This document shows, piece after piece, positions 1 through 8,584 of a stretch of 64,000 nt of DNA (the first letter of the stretch is position 1; each line of letters begins with the position of its first letter). The notes beneath the pieces were generated by a model. It was given only the letters and a program-made list of their open reading frames with translations, had not been told where the DNA came from and ran no database searches. This DNA is from JAVJSD01 sp040219575 (GTDB lineage Bacteria; Planctomycetota; Planctomycetia; Pirellulales; Pirellulaceae): the NCBI GenBank assembly GCA_040219575.1, contig JAVJSD010000101.1, positions 138,221-202,220 on the forward strand, in the 5' to 3' direction. The position numbers and the translations under genes were made by a program.

Positions 1-1
1 C

Positions 2-985
2 GTGACGAAGTCCATGAAGGTCTCTCTCGACGTCAAGCAGGTCTCGGTGCGGAGCGTACTGCGACTGCTCCTCGAACCGCTGCATCTGACCTACCGGATC
101 AAAGACGAGACGCTGCAGGTCACGAGCAAGGAGCGCGCTCGCGGAGAGACGCTTGCGATGGTCTACGCCGTGGCCGATCTCGTCGTCCCCGTCGCGAAAA
201 CCGTGCGTATCTCGAAGCTCGAACCGGGCAAGCGTACGCAGGACAAACAACCAGTCGTCGAATTCAACTCCCTGGTGGAGTTGATCACCAGCACGGTCGC
301 TCCGGATACCTGGAGCAACGTGGGCGGCTCTGGCGCCATCTCGCCCTTTGAAACCAACTTGAGTCTCGTCGTCAGGCAGACGCGGGACGTCCACGAAGAG
401 ATCGCCGATCTGCTGGAGCAACTGCGGCGGTTGCAGGACATCCAGGTAACGCTGCAGGTGCAGACGGCGCGGGTCTCCGCTGAACGCTTCGATTGGATCT
501 CGCGCCATCCCGAGGTCATGCAGGGCGAGCAGCTCGCCGACTTCCTCAGTTGCCTCGAGAGCCATAGCGACGTCGCAGTCCGGCAGGGGCCGAAGATCAC
601 CCTGTTCAATGGACAGGGACTCGAGTGGCAGCTGGACAAGGAATTCACGGGGGAAGCGGCGCCGCTGATGCTGCAACTGCAACCGGTCGCATCCGGCGAC
701 CGGCGTCATGTGCGGCTCAGCACGACCGTGAACGCCGACAACGCCCTCAGCGCGCTGGCCAATGCGGAATCGGTCGCGGTGCCCGACGGCGCCTCGATGG
801 TGTTCGACCTCACGGAGGAGTTGCACACGCAGAACTCGGCGCCGGCGGGCGTGGTGCACAGTCCGCAAGTGCGCGACTTGCTGGCCAAGTCGATGCGGCG
901 GCGAGGCGGCCAGCGAACGCTCTGCATCATCACGCCCACCATCGTGATCCAAGAGGAGGAGCAGCAGGCAGCCATCCCGCGATGA
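2..985 (+). CDS. STN/secretin-type N-terminal domain protein (5' end outside window)
   Basis: This is the 3' part of a gene whose beginning lies upstream of the window. The visible N-terminus (VSLDVKQVSVRSVLRLLLEP, then LTYRIKDETLQVTS) matches the secretin and TonB short N-terminal (STN) repeat that often ends planctomycete secretin-like or pilus-like proteins. A second stretch (residues about 110-150, TRDVHEEIADLLEQLRRLQD) resembles the N1/KH-like domain of type II secretion secretins. No pore-forming secretin domain follows, so this is not a complete GspD. The GTG at position 2 is only the first in-frame start codon and is probably not the real start. A strong terminator follows at 1046. 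Function is inferred only as an envelope protein with secretin-like subdomains. Confidence 0.6.
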   Translation: MTKSMKVSLDVKQVSVRSVLRLLLEPLHLTYRIKDETLQVTSKERARGETLAMVYAVADLVVPVAKTVRISKLEPGKRTQDKQPVVEFNSLVELITSTVAPDTWSNVGGSGAISPFETNLSLVVRQTRDVHEEIADLLEQLRRLQDIQVTLQVQTARVSAERFDWISRHPEVMQGEQLADFLSCLESHSDVAVRQGPKITLFNGQGLEWQLDKEFTGEAAPLMLQLQPVASGDRRHVRLSTTVNADNALSALANAESVAVPDGASMVFDLTEELHTQNSAPAGVVHSPQVRDLLAKSMRRRGGQRTLCIITPTIVIQEEEQQAAIPR

Positions 986-1045
986 ACCGGCGCTAGAACG
1001 GCCATAAAACTTCCCGTTCTGAGACGCATGATCTCAAATCGAGAC

Positions 1046-1084
1046 CCCGCGTGGAGCCGCCTCCACGCGGGTTTTTCTTTTCTT
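1046..1084 (+). terminator. Rho-independent terminator after the STN gene
   Basis: A perfect 11-bp stem (1046-1056 with 1061-1071) has a CCGC loop and is followed by a T-rich run (TTTTTCTTTT). It closes the transcript ending at 985. Confidence 0.9.
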
Positions 1085-1145
1085 GCTCGCTCTAACCTAT
1101 TGCTAATTCAAAACTTGCCGAGCGACTTCCAGCGAACTCCCTGAG

Positions 1146-1162
1146 TTGGCACGGGTGCTGCA
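1146..1162 (+). promoter_or_regulatory. sigma-54-type -24/-12 promoter
   Basis: The sequence TTGGCACGGGTGCTGCA fits the sigma-54 consensus YTGGCACGNNNNTTGCW with one mismatch (CTGC for TTGC). The invariant GG and GC are exactly 12 nt apart. It points at the gene starting at 1226, giving a leader of about 50 nt. Transcription would need an enhancer-binding activator, which is not in the window. Confidence 0.7.
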
Positions 1163-1225
1163 TTAAGTCTCGTCAACAAGCGAGGGCTTGAGAAAGTCAC
1201 ACAAGTAAGTGCGAGAGAAACAACC

Positions 1226-1927
1226 ATGAAAACCGTCCTGATCGCCGCCTCATTCGCCGCGGGAGCACTGGTCGCAGGTATCGTCAATGCTCAGAGTCCG
1301 AGCGAGGGCGCGATCGCCATTCGCCAAGGCAACAACGGTACGCCGGTGATTTACGATCACGCCTCGACACTGGAGGAAGGCGTGCTTCGCGGTTGGGCCG
1401 ACTTGTACCGCGGCGCGGGCGACTACAACTACAGCACCTCGTTGGCCAACATCAACAATCAGCAGGCGTACAGCTTGGCCCTCGACAATTCGGTCAAGCG
1501 GGCTCAGGCCTACTTCGCCCGACGGGAAGTGAATCGACAGGCCAAACTGCAACAGCACCAACGTCCCTCGGCCGAGGACATCGCCCGGTTCGCCAGCGAG
1601 CGGGCGCCCGAGCGGTTGGCGAAGTACGAGTACTCCGCCACGCTGGGAGATTTGAACTGGCCGGCGATCCTCAACGACTCCGCCTACACGACGGAGCGGG
1701 AAGCGCTCGACGCGTTGTTCGCCGACCGCAGCCTCGAAGACAGTGGACTGGGAAGCGCCAATCACCGCCAGATCGAACAGGTCAGCAAGCGGATGGCGGC
1801 CATGCTGAAGAGCCGCATCCGCGACTACAGCCCCAGCGAGTACTCCGCCGCCAAGAGCTTCCTCAAGAGGCTCGAGCGGGAGTCGCTGGAGCAGGTCTCG
1901 CCGGCCACCGGTCTGGCGTTCAAATAA
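1226..1927 (+). CDS. Secreted protein of unknown function behind a sigma-54 promoter
   Basis: The protein has 233 residues. Residues 1-22 form a signal peptide (MKTVLIAASFAAGALVAGIVNA) with cleavage after VNA. The mature part is charged and predicted helical, rich in Tyr, Asn and Ala early (GDYNYSTSLANINNQQAY) and Glu/Arg rich later. No catalytic motif or known domain was recognised. The start at 1226 is supported by a purine-rich GAGAGAAA about 6 nt upstream and by the signal peptide. The gene stands alone between its own sigma-54-type promoter and a terminator, so it appears monocistronic and specifically regulated. It is probably periplasmic or surface exposed. Confidence 0.75.
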   Translation: MKTVLIAASFAAGALVAGIVNAQSPSEGAIAIRQGNNGTPVIYDHASTLEEGVLRGWADLYRGAGDYNYSTSLANINNQQAYSLALDNSVKRAQAYFARREVNRQAKLQQHQRPSAEDIARFASERAPERLAKYEYSATLGDLNWPAILNDSAYTTEREALDALFADRSLEDSGLGSANHRQIEQVSKRMAAMLKSRIRDYSPSEYSAAKSFLKRLERESLEQVSPATGLAFK

Positions 1928-1944
1928 AACACGTTGTTCTCTCG

Positions 1945-2043
1945 CAGGGCGGTTCGGAACAGCCGCCCTGTTGAGAGAGTTTGAAAGCACCCTCTCTCTC
2001 GCTCCGCGGGGCTCGACTTCGGTCGAGCCCCGCTCGTTTTTCT
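1945..2043 (+). terminator. Double hairpin terminator after the secreted protein
   Basis: The first hairpin (CAGGGCGG, 1945-1952, with CCGCCCTG, 1963-1970) has no T-run. The second is a perfect 12-bp stem (2007-2018 with 2023-2034) capped by a UUCG tetraloop and followed by TCGTTTTTTCTT. The second is a textbook intrinsic terminator. Confidence 0.88.
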
Positions 2044-2058
2044 TGCGTCGCACCCCCG

Positions 2059-2173
2059 TAGGGCAGGCATCTTGCCTGCCTTGGCAGCTTCGTAGGGCAG
2101 GCATCCTGCCTGCCTCTTGGCAGCCTGGAAGGCCGCCCTACTTTCACCCGTAGGGCAGGCATCCTGCCTGCCT
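2059..2173. repeat. GTAG-led hairpins (REP/REPIN-like), family A
   Basis: Three direct copies of GTAGGGCAGGCATCYTGCCT start at 2059, 2093 and 2151; each folds into a GGCAGGC/GCCTGCC stem. A fourth, reversed copy (2120-2142, ending CCCTAC) pairs head to head with the copy at 2093 to make a 50-bp inverted pair. The copy at 2151 is followed by a degenerate reverse partner that has lost its CTAC. The 5' GTAG plus hairpin is the layout of REP sequences. The cluster fills the gap before uvrC. Confidence 0.75.
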
Positions 2174-2269
2174 TTTGACAGCCTGGCAGGCCGCCCCGCG
2201 TAGCGCGTACCTGGGCGAAACCCATCGGCGGGTTACAATTCGTTGCAGAGGAGAACCCCCACGACGACG

Positions 2270-3673
2270 ATGTCCGACCACGCCCACCCCAGTGACGACG
2301 CTTCCCCGACGGAGCCCTCGCCAGCCGCATCCGACGCCGCCGGTTCCTCGGAGGCCGACGCCCAACTTGGCTTCGAGCACGCCGCCGCCAAGGTGCGGAC
2401 GTTTCCGCAATCGCCGGGCGTCTATCTGATGAAAGATTCCGTCGGCCGCGTGATCTACGTCGGCAAGGCGAAGAATCTCCGCTCCCGGGCCGGCAGCTAC
2501 TTTCTCAAGGGCGCCGAACAGGAGCTGCGCACCGCCCGCTGGGTGCACGAAATCTGCGACATCGATTTCATCGAGTGCGAGAGCGAAGTCGATGCGTTGC
2601 TGGTCGAATCGCGGCTCATCAAAGACGTGCAGCCGAAGCACAACCAGGAATTGAAAGACGACAAGACGTTCCCCTACCTGATGGTCACCACCCACGAGGA
2701 TTTTCCCCGCGTGGAAGTGACCCGCGAACCGCGCGACCGGGGCGTCAAGCTGTATGGGCCGTTCGCCAACGCCGGTTCGCTGCGCGGCGCCATCCAGGTG
2801 TTGCAGCGGATCTTTCAGTTCCGCACGTGCAGTCTCGACATCGACGAGGGCGACGAGCGTTGGAAATGGTTCCGCCCCTGCCTGCTGGCCAGCATCCACC
2901 AGTGCACCGCCCCCTGCAACCTGCGGATCAGCAAGGAAGACTATCGCCGCGACATCCGCCGGCTGCAGATGTTTCTCGACGGCAAAAAGCAGTCGCTGCT
3001 GAAGCAACTCGAAAAGGAGATGTCCGAGGCGGCCAAGAAGCTCGAATTCGAAAAGGCCGCCCGTCTGCGCGACGAAATCCACATGCTCCAGCGGCTCGAC
3101 GAACGGGGCGAACTCGACACGCACGCCCAACCCGAAGTGTTCTATATCGATCCCAAGAAAGGGCTCGCCGGGCTGCGGAAGGTGCTCAAGCTGAAGCAGA
3201 CGCCGCGGACGATCGAGGGGATCGACATCGCGCATCTGGGCGGCGGCCAGACGGTGGCCAGCCTGGTGCAATTCATCGACGGCCTGCCGTTCAAGCCGGG
3301 GTACCGCCGCTACAAGGTCCGCGACGTGGGGGGCATCGACGACTTCCGCAGCATTCACGAGGTCGTTTCGCGTCGTTACAAGCGGCTGCACGACGACGCC
3401 GAGGTGTTCCCCGACATCGTGTTGATCGACGGCGGAAAGGGTCAACTCAACGCCGCCCTGGCCGCCTTCCGCGCGCAGCAGATCGAGCCGCCGGTGTTGA
3501 TCTCGCTGGCCAAGCGCGAGGAGGAGGTCTTTCGCCCGGGCGAGAGCGAGCCGTTGCATTTGAGTCGGCACTCGTTCGGCCTGCGGCTGTTGCAGTACGT
3601 GCGCGACGAGGCGCATCGCTTCGCGCAGCACTATCACCACATCCTCCGCCGCAAGGCGACTCTTGGCGAATAG
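2270..3673 (+). CDS. uvrC: UvrC-like excinuclease subunit lacking the C-terminal HhH domain
   Basis: UvrC makes the dual incisions of nucleotide excision repair with UvrA and UvrB. The 467-residue product shows the GIY-YIG nuclease domain (about residues 42-125: PQSPGVYLMK, VIYVGKAKNLRSR), the UVR motif that contacts UvrB (about 242-275: KKLEFEKAARLRDEIHMLQR), and the RNase H-like endonuclease domain (about 310-465) with its acidic and histidine positions (GIDIAHLGGG, DIVLIDGGKGQ, RDEAHRFAQHYHH). It ends at HHILRRKATLGE, where the tandem helix-hairpin-helix domain normally follows, so it is about 140 residues shorter than E. coli UvrC (about 610). ATG 2270 is preferred; GAGGAG lies 16 nt upstream. 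An in-frame TTG at 2243 is possible. No operon partner is apparent. Confidence 0.9.
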   Translation: MSDHAHPSDDASPTEPSPAASDAAGSSEADAQLGFEHAAAKVRTFPQSPGVYLMKDSVGRVIYVGKAKNLRSRAGSYFLKGAEQELRTARWVHEICDIDFIECESEVDALLVESRLIKDVQPKHNQELKDDKTFPYLMVTTHEDFPRVEVTREPRDRGVKLYGPFANAGSLRGAIQVLQRIFQFRTCSLDIDEGDERWKWFRPCLLASIHQCTAPCNLRISKEDYRRDIRRLQMFLDGKKQSLLKQLEKEMSEAAKKLEFEKAARLRDEIHMLQRLDERGELDTHAQPEVFYIDPKKGLAGLRKVLKLKQTPRTIEGIDIAHLGGGQTVASLVQFIDGLPFKPGYRRYKVRDVGGIDDFRSIHEVVSRRYKRLHDDAEVFPDIVLIDGGKGQLNAALAAFRAQQIEPPVLISLAKREEEVFRPGESEPLHLSRHSFGLRLLQYVRDEAHRFAQHYHHILRRKATLGE

Positions 3674-4035
3674 CCTGCCGGGCTGGCGCATCCGCACCAA
3701 CCAGGGCGGAAGCTTGTCCGCAGATGACGCAGATGCACCCGATGAAAGAGGATTTGGAGGAAGGTGCTTGTAAGCTGCCGCTGAAGCGAAAATTACCGCC
3801 TCCGACACGGATCGATTAACATGTCTCCCATTCGTGCACAAGGACCTGTGCGAGGTTCTGATTGACCAATGCAATGACCACCTCCATCTGATCGCCCGTT
3901 CCCACAATCCCTAACGATTGATCAAGAACTATCTGCGGAAATCTGCGTTATCTGCGGACGACTTCCTGATGCGGACGACTTCCTGATGCGAGATACGACG
4001 TCGTCTTCCCTGCGACTCCCGAGGCGAACGGTTTC
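3674..4035. repeat. Gene-free stretch bounded by an inverted repeat
   Basis: A 19-nt sequence at 3716-3734 (GTCCGCAGATGACGCAGAT) recurs inverted at 3941-3959 with one mismatch, enclosing about 205 bp. A 17-bp tandem duplication (GCGGACGACTTCCTGAT type) follows at about 3954-3988. Near the right arm, one frame reads NDHLHLIARSHNP and then stop (about 3876-3914), faintly like a HUH transposase His-x-His segment, but it is too short to call. No gene was seen. Confidence 0.5.
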
Positions 4036-4611
4036 ATGCGTGAACTGACGAGTATCGATTCCAATTCGAGCGGCGATCCGAATTGCTTTTGCTCCTTGGC
4101 CGATTTGCAGTTGATGCTCGACGCGCTGCGGACCGAGAAGGAGCAAGGCGCGGCGGCGATGATCGTTCGTAAAGGAGAAGGCGGCCGGAGGGAGATTCTG
4201 GAGCACGTCTCTCTGGGAGTCGAGACGGGTGTGCCGGGCGATGCGTGGGGAAGGAATCCGCAGCGCGACATCGAAGCTCAGCTCGCCGTCATGCAACTCG
4301 ACGTGGCGGAGCTGATCGCCGCCGGGCAGCCGCTGGCGCTGTTCGGCGACAACCTTTTTCTGACGCTCGATCTATCGGCCGAGAATCTGCCGCCGGGCAG
4401 CCGGCTGCGCGTGGGCGAGGCGCTGTTGGAGGTCACTCCGCTGCCGCACGACGGCTGCCGAAAATTCCGGGCCCGCTTCGGCGACGAGGCGCTGAAGTTC
4501 GTATCCAATCCACGGCAGCGGCATCGCAATTTGCGCGGGATCTACCTGCGCGTCGTGCAAGAGGGGGAAGTTCGACAAGGCGACGCGGCGCGCGTCGAGT
4601 CGCGCGCGTGA
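4036..4611 (+). CDS. MOSC-domain protein
   Basis: The 191-residue product carries a MOSC fold, the sulfur-carrier domain related to the C-terminus of molybdenum-cofactor sulfurases and to YiiM/YcbX. The visible hallmarks are the conserved cysteine in PLPHDGCRKFRARFG (about residue 148) and the downstream NLRGIYLRVVQEGEV block. The N-terminal 50 residues (DLQLMLDALRTEKEQGAAAMIVRKGEGGRR) match the usual lead-in of stand-alone MOSC proteins. Substrate unknown; detoxification of hydroxylated bases or sulfur transfer are the family precedents. The gene is convergent with the kinase ending at 4628, with 16 nt between them and no obvious terminator. Confidence 0.8.
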   Translation: MRELTSIDSNSSGDPNCFCSLADLQLMLDALRTEKEQGAAAMIVRKGEGGRREILEHVSLGVETGVPGDAWGRNPQRDIEAQLAVMQLDVAELIAAGQPLALFGDNLFLTLDLSAENLPPGSRLRVGEALLEVTPLPHDGCRKFRARFGDEALKFVSNPRQRHRNLRGIYLRVVQEGEVRQGDAARVESRA

Positions 4612-4627
4612 CCGCCTGGCTCAACGA

Positions 4628-6634
4628 TCACGACGGGCTGCCGACCAGGTTCGCGTAGCGCGCGACAAGCCGCAGCAGATCGAGCCGCTTGATCGGTTTC
4701 GAGGCGAAGTCGTCGCAACCGGCGGCCAGGCAGTTGATGCGGTCCGAGTCCATGGCGTTGGCGGTCAGCGCGACGATGGGACCCTGATAGCCGGTCTCGC
4801 GCAGTTGCCGTGTGGCGCCGAGTCCGTCGAGCACCGGCATCCGCATGTCCATCAAGATCACGTCGAACGCCGGCCTTTGGGCCGCGGCCCGCAGCGCGGC
4901 CTCGACCGCGATGGCGCCGTTTTCGGCCACCACCACTTCGGCGCCCGATTTCCGCAGCAGGTGCGAGATCAGGCGTTGATTGTCCGGCCCGTCTTCCGCC
5001 AGCAGCACGCGAAGCCCCCGCAGCATGTTCTCCGACTCCGGCAGCGGCGAGACGGTTTCTTTGTTGGGGCGTCTTTCGTCGTGAGGCGTCCGCCGCGCGA
5101 CTTCGCCGTCGACCGTCACGGTGAAGACGCTTCCCTGGCCGGGGCTGCTCGTCATCGTGATGGCGCCCCCCAGAACCTGGGCGAGATGCTCCGAAATCGT
5201 GAGCCCCAGTCCGGATCCGCCAAATTGTCGACTGATGGAGGTGTTGGATTGCTGAAATGGATGAAACAGACGGGTTTGCTCCAGCCTGGTCATGCCGATT
5301 CCCGAGTCGACGACACGGCACTGGAACTTGGGCGCGGCGCGGTCATCGGCGATATGCCGAACGAGCAGCTTGACGCCCCCCTCGTCGGTGAACTTGATGG
5401 CGTTGCCGACGAGATTGGTCAGAATCTGCCGCAGGCGCAGCGGGTCGGTCTGAATTGCGTCGGGGATGGGCTCTTCAAAGTCGACGCTCAGCGACAAACC
5501 CTTCTCGATCGCGCGAACGCGCAGAAGCTCGACGACGTCCTGCACCAGAACTCGGGGCGAACAGGCGATCCGTTCGACCTGGATCCTGCCGGCGGCGACC
5601 TTCGACAGGTCGAGTATGTCGTTGATCAGCCCCAGCAGGTGTTCGCCGTTGCGGCGGATGGTCTCGATCGACTCGCATTGCTGAGGCGAGGTGATGCTCT
5701 CCGCCAACACGTCGGCGTAGCCCAGGATGGCCGTCATGGGCGTGCGAATCTCGTGGCTCATGTTCGCCAGGAATTCGCTCTTCGCCTGATCGGCGGCCTC
5801 CGCCTTTTCGCGGGCGATGAGCAACTCCTGCTGAAGCCGCGCCGTACGAATCGCCGCCGAAACGCGCGCCAGCACTTCCACGTCCGAGAACGGCTTGTGA
5901 ATGTAGTCGACGGCTCCGGCGTCAAGCGCGTCGGACACCTGCGACCTGCCCTTGTGCGAGGTGATGATGATCACCGGGATCGCGCGCGTGCCCGCGTCCT
6001 GCTTGAGACGCCGCAAGACCTCCATTCCGTCGATGCCCGGCATGAGGTAGTCCAACAGCAGCAGCTCCGGCGCGTCCTGTTGAATCGAGGCCAGGGCCTC
6101 CTCGCCCGAACAACGACAAACCACGTCGTAGCCGGCGTCGTGCAGGGCGTCGCGAAGCATCGCCCGAATCACTGGAGAATCGTCGACGACCACGATGCGA
6201 TCGGGCGCCGCTTCGAACGCTCCCGGCGACGCGCTGGGAGCGGCCTTGGCGCCGCGCCGCGGGCCGCCGTGTCGTCGACGCAGCAAGTCTTGCGGCGTCA
6301 GCAGTCCCACGCAACGATCGCCGTCCATCAACACCGCGGCGGCGGCGCCGCCGCGTGCGAGGCGCCCGGCGGCTTCCGTCCTGCTGAGCGATGCGTCCAG
6401 CAACAAGAAGTCGCGATTCATCAACGAATCGACGCAGTCGGACCCGAGGCCGGGATTCGCGATGTAGGGCAGAATTTCCGACGCCGTCAACAGCCCGAGC
6501 GGACGTGAAGAATCGTCCACGACCACCAGCGCGCGGCACGAGCCATCCGACATCCACCGAGCGGCTTGCTCAACGGACGTCGTGACGGGCGTCGTGCGCG
6601 GACGACTCGTCGTCGGTTGTTCCTCAAGCGGCAT
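4628..6634 (-). CDS. Hybrid histidine kinase: CBS pair, REC, HisKA, HATPase, REC
   Basis: The 668-residue protein has no transmembrane segment and is probably a cytoplasmic sensor. Residues about 15-122 form a CBS-domain pair (TTSVEQAARWMSDGSCRALV ... CVGLLTPQDLLRRR) likely to bind an adenosyl ligand. Residues about 146-262 are a receiver domain (IVVVDDSP, phospho-acceptor D195 in LLLLDYLMPG). HisKA follows with H294 in NMSHEIRTPM. The HATPase shows GNAIKFTDEGG and GSGLGLTIS. A second receiver (from about 545; LLAEDGPDNQ, VILMDMRMPVLDG, ALTANAM) closes the protein. This order allows phosphorelay within one chain. No DNA-binding output domain or paired regulator is adjacent, so the target is unknown. 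Confidence 0.93.
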   Translation of the reverse strand: MPLEEQPTTSRPRTTPVTTSVEQAARWMSDGSCRALVVVDDSSRPLGLLTASEILPYIANPGLGSDCVDSLMNRDFLLLDASLSRTEAAGRLARGGAAAAVLMDGDRCVGLLTPQDLLRRRHGGPRRGAKAAPSASPGAFEAAPDRIVVVDDSPVIRAMLRDALHDAGYDVVCRCSGEEALASIQQDAPELLLLDYLMPGIDGMEVLRRLKQDAGTRAIPVIIITSHKGRSQVSDALDAGAVDYIHKPFSDVEVLARVSAAIRTARLQQELLIAREKAEAADQAKSEFLANMSHEIRTPMTAILGYADVLAESITSPQQCESIETIRRNGEHLLGLINDILDLSKVAAGRIQVERIACSPRVLVQDVVELLRVRAIEKGLSLSVDFEEPIPDAIQTDPLRLRQILTNLVGNAIKFTDEGGVKLLVRHIADDRAAPKFQCRVVDSGIGMTRLEQTRLFHPFQQSNTSISRQFGGSGLGLTISEHLAQVLGGAITMTSSPGQGSVFTVTVDGEVARRTPHDERRPNKETVSPLPESENMLRGLRVLLAEDGPDNQRLISHLLRKSGAEVVVAENGAIAVEAALRAAAQRPAFDVILMDMRMPVLDGLGATRQLRETGYQGPIVALTANAMDSDRINCLAAGCDDFASKPIKRLDLLRLVARYANLVGSPS

Positions 6635-7206
6635 TCAATCCGGCCTTTTCGATGCGCGACCGCCTAATCGCCAGTTTTCCCTGGTGCTCAGGGAACGCGA
6701 CGCAATCCACATGAAAACCATAGCACAGCTTGCAGGTCGGCATTCGTGCGCGCTGGTGCTCGAACGGCTGTCAGGATTGGGCGAATCGTGCCAACAATCC
6801 GGTTTTCCTTCTGCCCGTCGTATGCATTATGCGGCGCTGGCGAAATCGGGGGGGAGTTTCCGCGAAGCGCGGATGGTTCGCAGAACGTCCTTCGCGGCCT
6901 CGCATGCGACATTTTGGCGCGGCGATGCGCGGATGATCGCGTAGCAGGTACGATGCACACCGCGCCATTGGCCGAGAACTTTCTTCGACTTTCGCCCTCC
7001 GCCGCAAAACAAGGTTGACATATTTGCGTGATCCTTTAGGGTTCAAAGGGACGCCCCGCTTGGCCGACCGTCTTGCGGTCGTGATCGATGCGGAGCTCGT
7101 GCTTCACGCGGAGTTTCTGCTACACGCGGGTGCGTCCGCCGCGCTCCAGCGCGGAATACGGAAGTGGTTTCGCCGCCAAGACGCGCACAGATTCGGGAGG
7201 ATGCCC
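6635..7206. other. Gene-free stretch with one weak promoter candidate
   Basis: No convincing gene was seen on either strand. A TTGACA hexamer at 7015-7020 is followed by only a poor -10 candidate, so it is a weak promoter candidate for the BON/FKBP/GNAT operon. The reading frame of the BON protein stays open upstream to about 7015 but shows no domain there. Confidence 0.35.
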
Positions 7207-7515
7207 ATGTCTGCCGCAGAGCATTCGCGTCGCCTAGGCGCATCGTCGAAGGCCCCCGAGACGGTCTCCCAAGGCCCGGCCGAACGTGCGAGAGACGCGG
7301 AAGGCGTCGCGCGGCGCGCCGAGGCCCAATTGCGGACGTCGCCCTACAAGGTGCTCGGCCGGGTGACCTGCAATCACCACCAGGGGCGATTAACGCTGGA
7401 AGGCCGCGTGCCGACCTTTTATCACAAACAACTCGCGCAGGTGGCCGTGCTGGAATTGGCCGAATCCTGCGACGAGGTGCGGGAAATCGTCAACCACATT
7501 GAAGTCTCCGAATGA
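7207..7515 (+). CDS. Small BON-domain protein
   Basis: The 102-residue product has an N-terminal polar linker (about 1-38) and a C-terminal BON domain (about 40-102: AEAQLRTSPYKVLGRVTCNH, GRLTLEGRVPTFYHKQLAQV, VREIVNHIEV). BON domains bind phospholipid or other ligands in envelope proteins such as OsmY. No signal peptide is visible, so the location is unclear. ATG 7207 is chosen because GGGAGG (7195-7200) lies 6 nt upstream; an ATG at 7201 overlaps the spacing. It heads a tight operon with the FKBP (12 nt gap) and the GNAT protein. Confidence 0.75.
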   Translation: MSAAEHSRRLGASSKAPETVSQGPAERARDAEGVARRAEAQLRTSPYKVLGRVTCNHHQGRLTLEGRVPTFYHKQLAQVAVLELAESCDEVREIVNHIEVSE

Positions 7516-7527
7516 GTCAGGTTCAAA

Positions 7528-7956
7528 ATGTCGCAAGCAAAAGATGGTGACACCGTTCGCGTCCACTACACCGGCAAGCTCGCCGACGGCTCGGTGTTCG
7601 ACACCTCGCGGGAGCGAGAACCGCTCGAGTTTCAACTCGGAGAGGGCCGCGTCATCGCCGGATTCGAGCAGGCCGTGCGCGGGATGAGTCCGGGCGAGCA
7701 GACCACCGCCGAAGTTCCCGCCGACGACGCCTACGGCCAGCGCCGCGACGATATGGTGCTTTCGGTCGACCGGACGGAGATGCCCGACGGACTGCAGCCC
7801 GAGGTGGGCCAGCAGCTTCAGGTGACACAACCCAACGGCCGCGCGATTCCGGTGCGGATCGTCGAAGTGTCGGACGACGCCGTGAAGCTCGACGCCAATC
7901 ATCCCTTGGCCGGCAAGGACCTGACGTTCGATCTGCAACTGGTCGAGATCGTGTAA
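7528..7956 (+). CDS. SlyD-type FKBP peptidyl-prolyl isomerase
   Basis: The 142-residue protein is an FKBP-type cis/trans prolyl isomerase. It opens with the FKBP signature (GDTVRVHYTGKLADGSVFDT, GRVIAGFEQAVRGMSPGE). An inserted IF/chaperone flap follows (about residues 70-120), as in SlyD, and it ends with the SlyD-family NHPLAGKDLTFDLQLVEI. It lacks the long His/Cys-rich metal-binding tail of E. coli SlyD, so nickel handling is unlikely. Expected cytoplasmic folding helper. It is the second gene of the BON-FKBP-GNAT operon. Confidence 0.92.
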   Translation: MSQAKDGDTVRVHYTGKLADGSVFDTSREREPLEFQLGEGRVIAGFEQAVRGMSPGEQTTAEVPADDAYGQRRDDMVLSVDRTEMPDGLQPEVGQQLQVTQPNGRAIPVRIVEVSDDAVKLDANHPLAGKDLTFDLQLVEIV

Positions 7957-7983
7957 CGCGTCGATCGCCGGTGATGGAGAATC

Positions 7984-8523
7984 ATGCCCGATCCGGTTCA
8001 CCTCGATCCGGCCCGTTTCGATTTAACCCGTGTCGATCCAGCCCTTGTCGATCCGGCCCTTGTCGATCCAGCCTGCACCGACGCGGTCTGTCGTGAGACC
8101 CGGCGCGCCGCGCGTGCGGAGCTTCGCCGCCATGGACTCGATCCCGCCGACGGTTTGCTGGTCGTCGAGCCCGACGTTCGCGACGTTCGCAATGTGCGGT
8201 GGCGTTTCTCCTGCCATCCCGTCTCCTCGTCGGATCGCGCGGGAGACGATCGATCGCTGAGCACCTGGCTCGATTGCCGGCTGCACCCGGATTCGCGGCA
8301 AATGTGGATCGGCGATCTGCGCGTGGCGCCCCTGCGCCGCCGACGCGGGTGGGGACGGCGGCTCGTGCGGGCGGCCGAAGGCGTGGCGCGGGCCATGTCG
8401 AGCCACGTGGTGACGGTGTTCCCGCTCGTCCACGCGGTGCCCTTCTGGCAACGCCTGGGCTACCGGCCGCACGACAGAACGGCGCGCGTGTACGTCAAGA
8501 TCGTGACGGCCGCGGAGGAATGA
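7984..8523 (+). CDS. GNAT-like acetyltransferase with repeated N-terminus
   Basis: The C-terminal half looks like a GNAT N-acetyltransferase: the acetyl-CoA-binding motif A region IGDLRVAPLRRRRGWGRRLVRAAEG (about residues 102-126; usual form R-x-x-G-x-G/A) is followed by FPLVHAVPFWQRLGYRP. The substrate cannot be read. The N-terminal 40 residues contain a short tandem repeat (VDPALVDPALVDPA) from 15-nt DNA repeats (about 8033-8070) and look non-globular, so a later start is possible. It lies 27 nt after the FKBP gene, with no terminator before the convergent sigma-factor gene. Confidence 0.7.
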   Translation: MPDPVHLDPARFDLTRVDPALVDPALVDPACTDAVCRETRRAARAELRRHGLDPADGLLVVEPDVRDVRNVRWRFSCHPVSSSDRAGDDRSLSTWLDCRLHPDSRQMWIGDLRVAPLRRRRGWGRRLVRAAEGVARAMSSHVVTVFPLVHAVPFWQRLGYRPHDRTARVYVKIVTAAEE

Positions 8524-8584
8524 GTCCGGGCGACCTTCGCCAAGAGAATCCGGCCTCGAATCCGGCTTTCGTCCGACGTGCGAA

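Noticed and set aside
2059..2173. CRISPR array
   Set aside because: The repeats are short palindromes with unequal spacing and an inverted member; there are no spacers of constant length and no cas genes.
2144..3907. 587-codon minus-strand frame across uvrC
   Set aside because: It is antisense to clear UvrC domains and has no recognisable domain of its own.
3876..3914. RAYT remnant (NDHLHLIARSHNP)
   Set aside because: Thirteen residues with one His-x-His are too few to assign a family.
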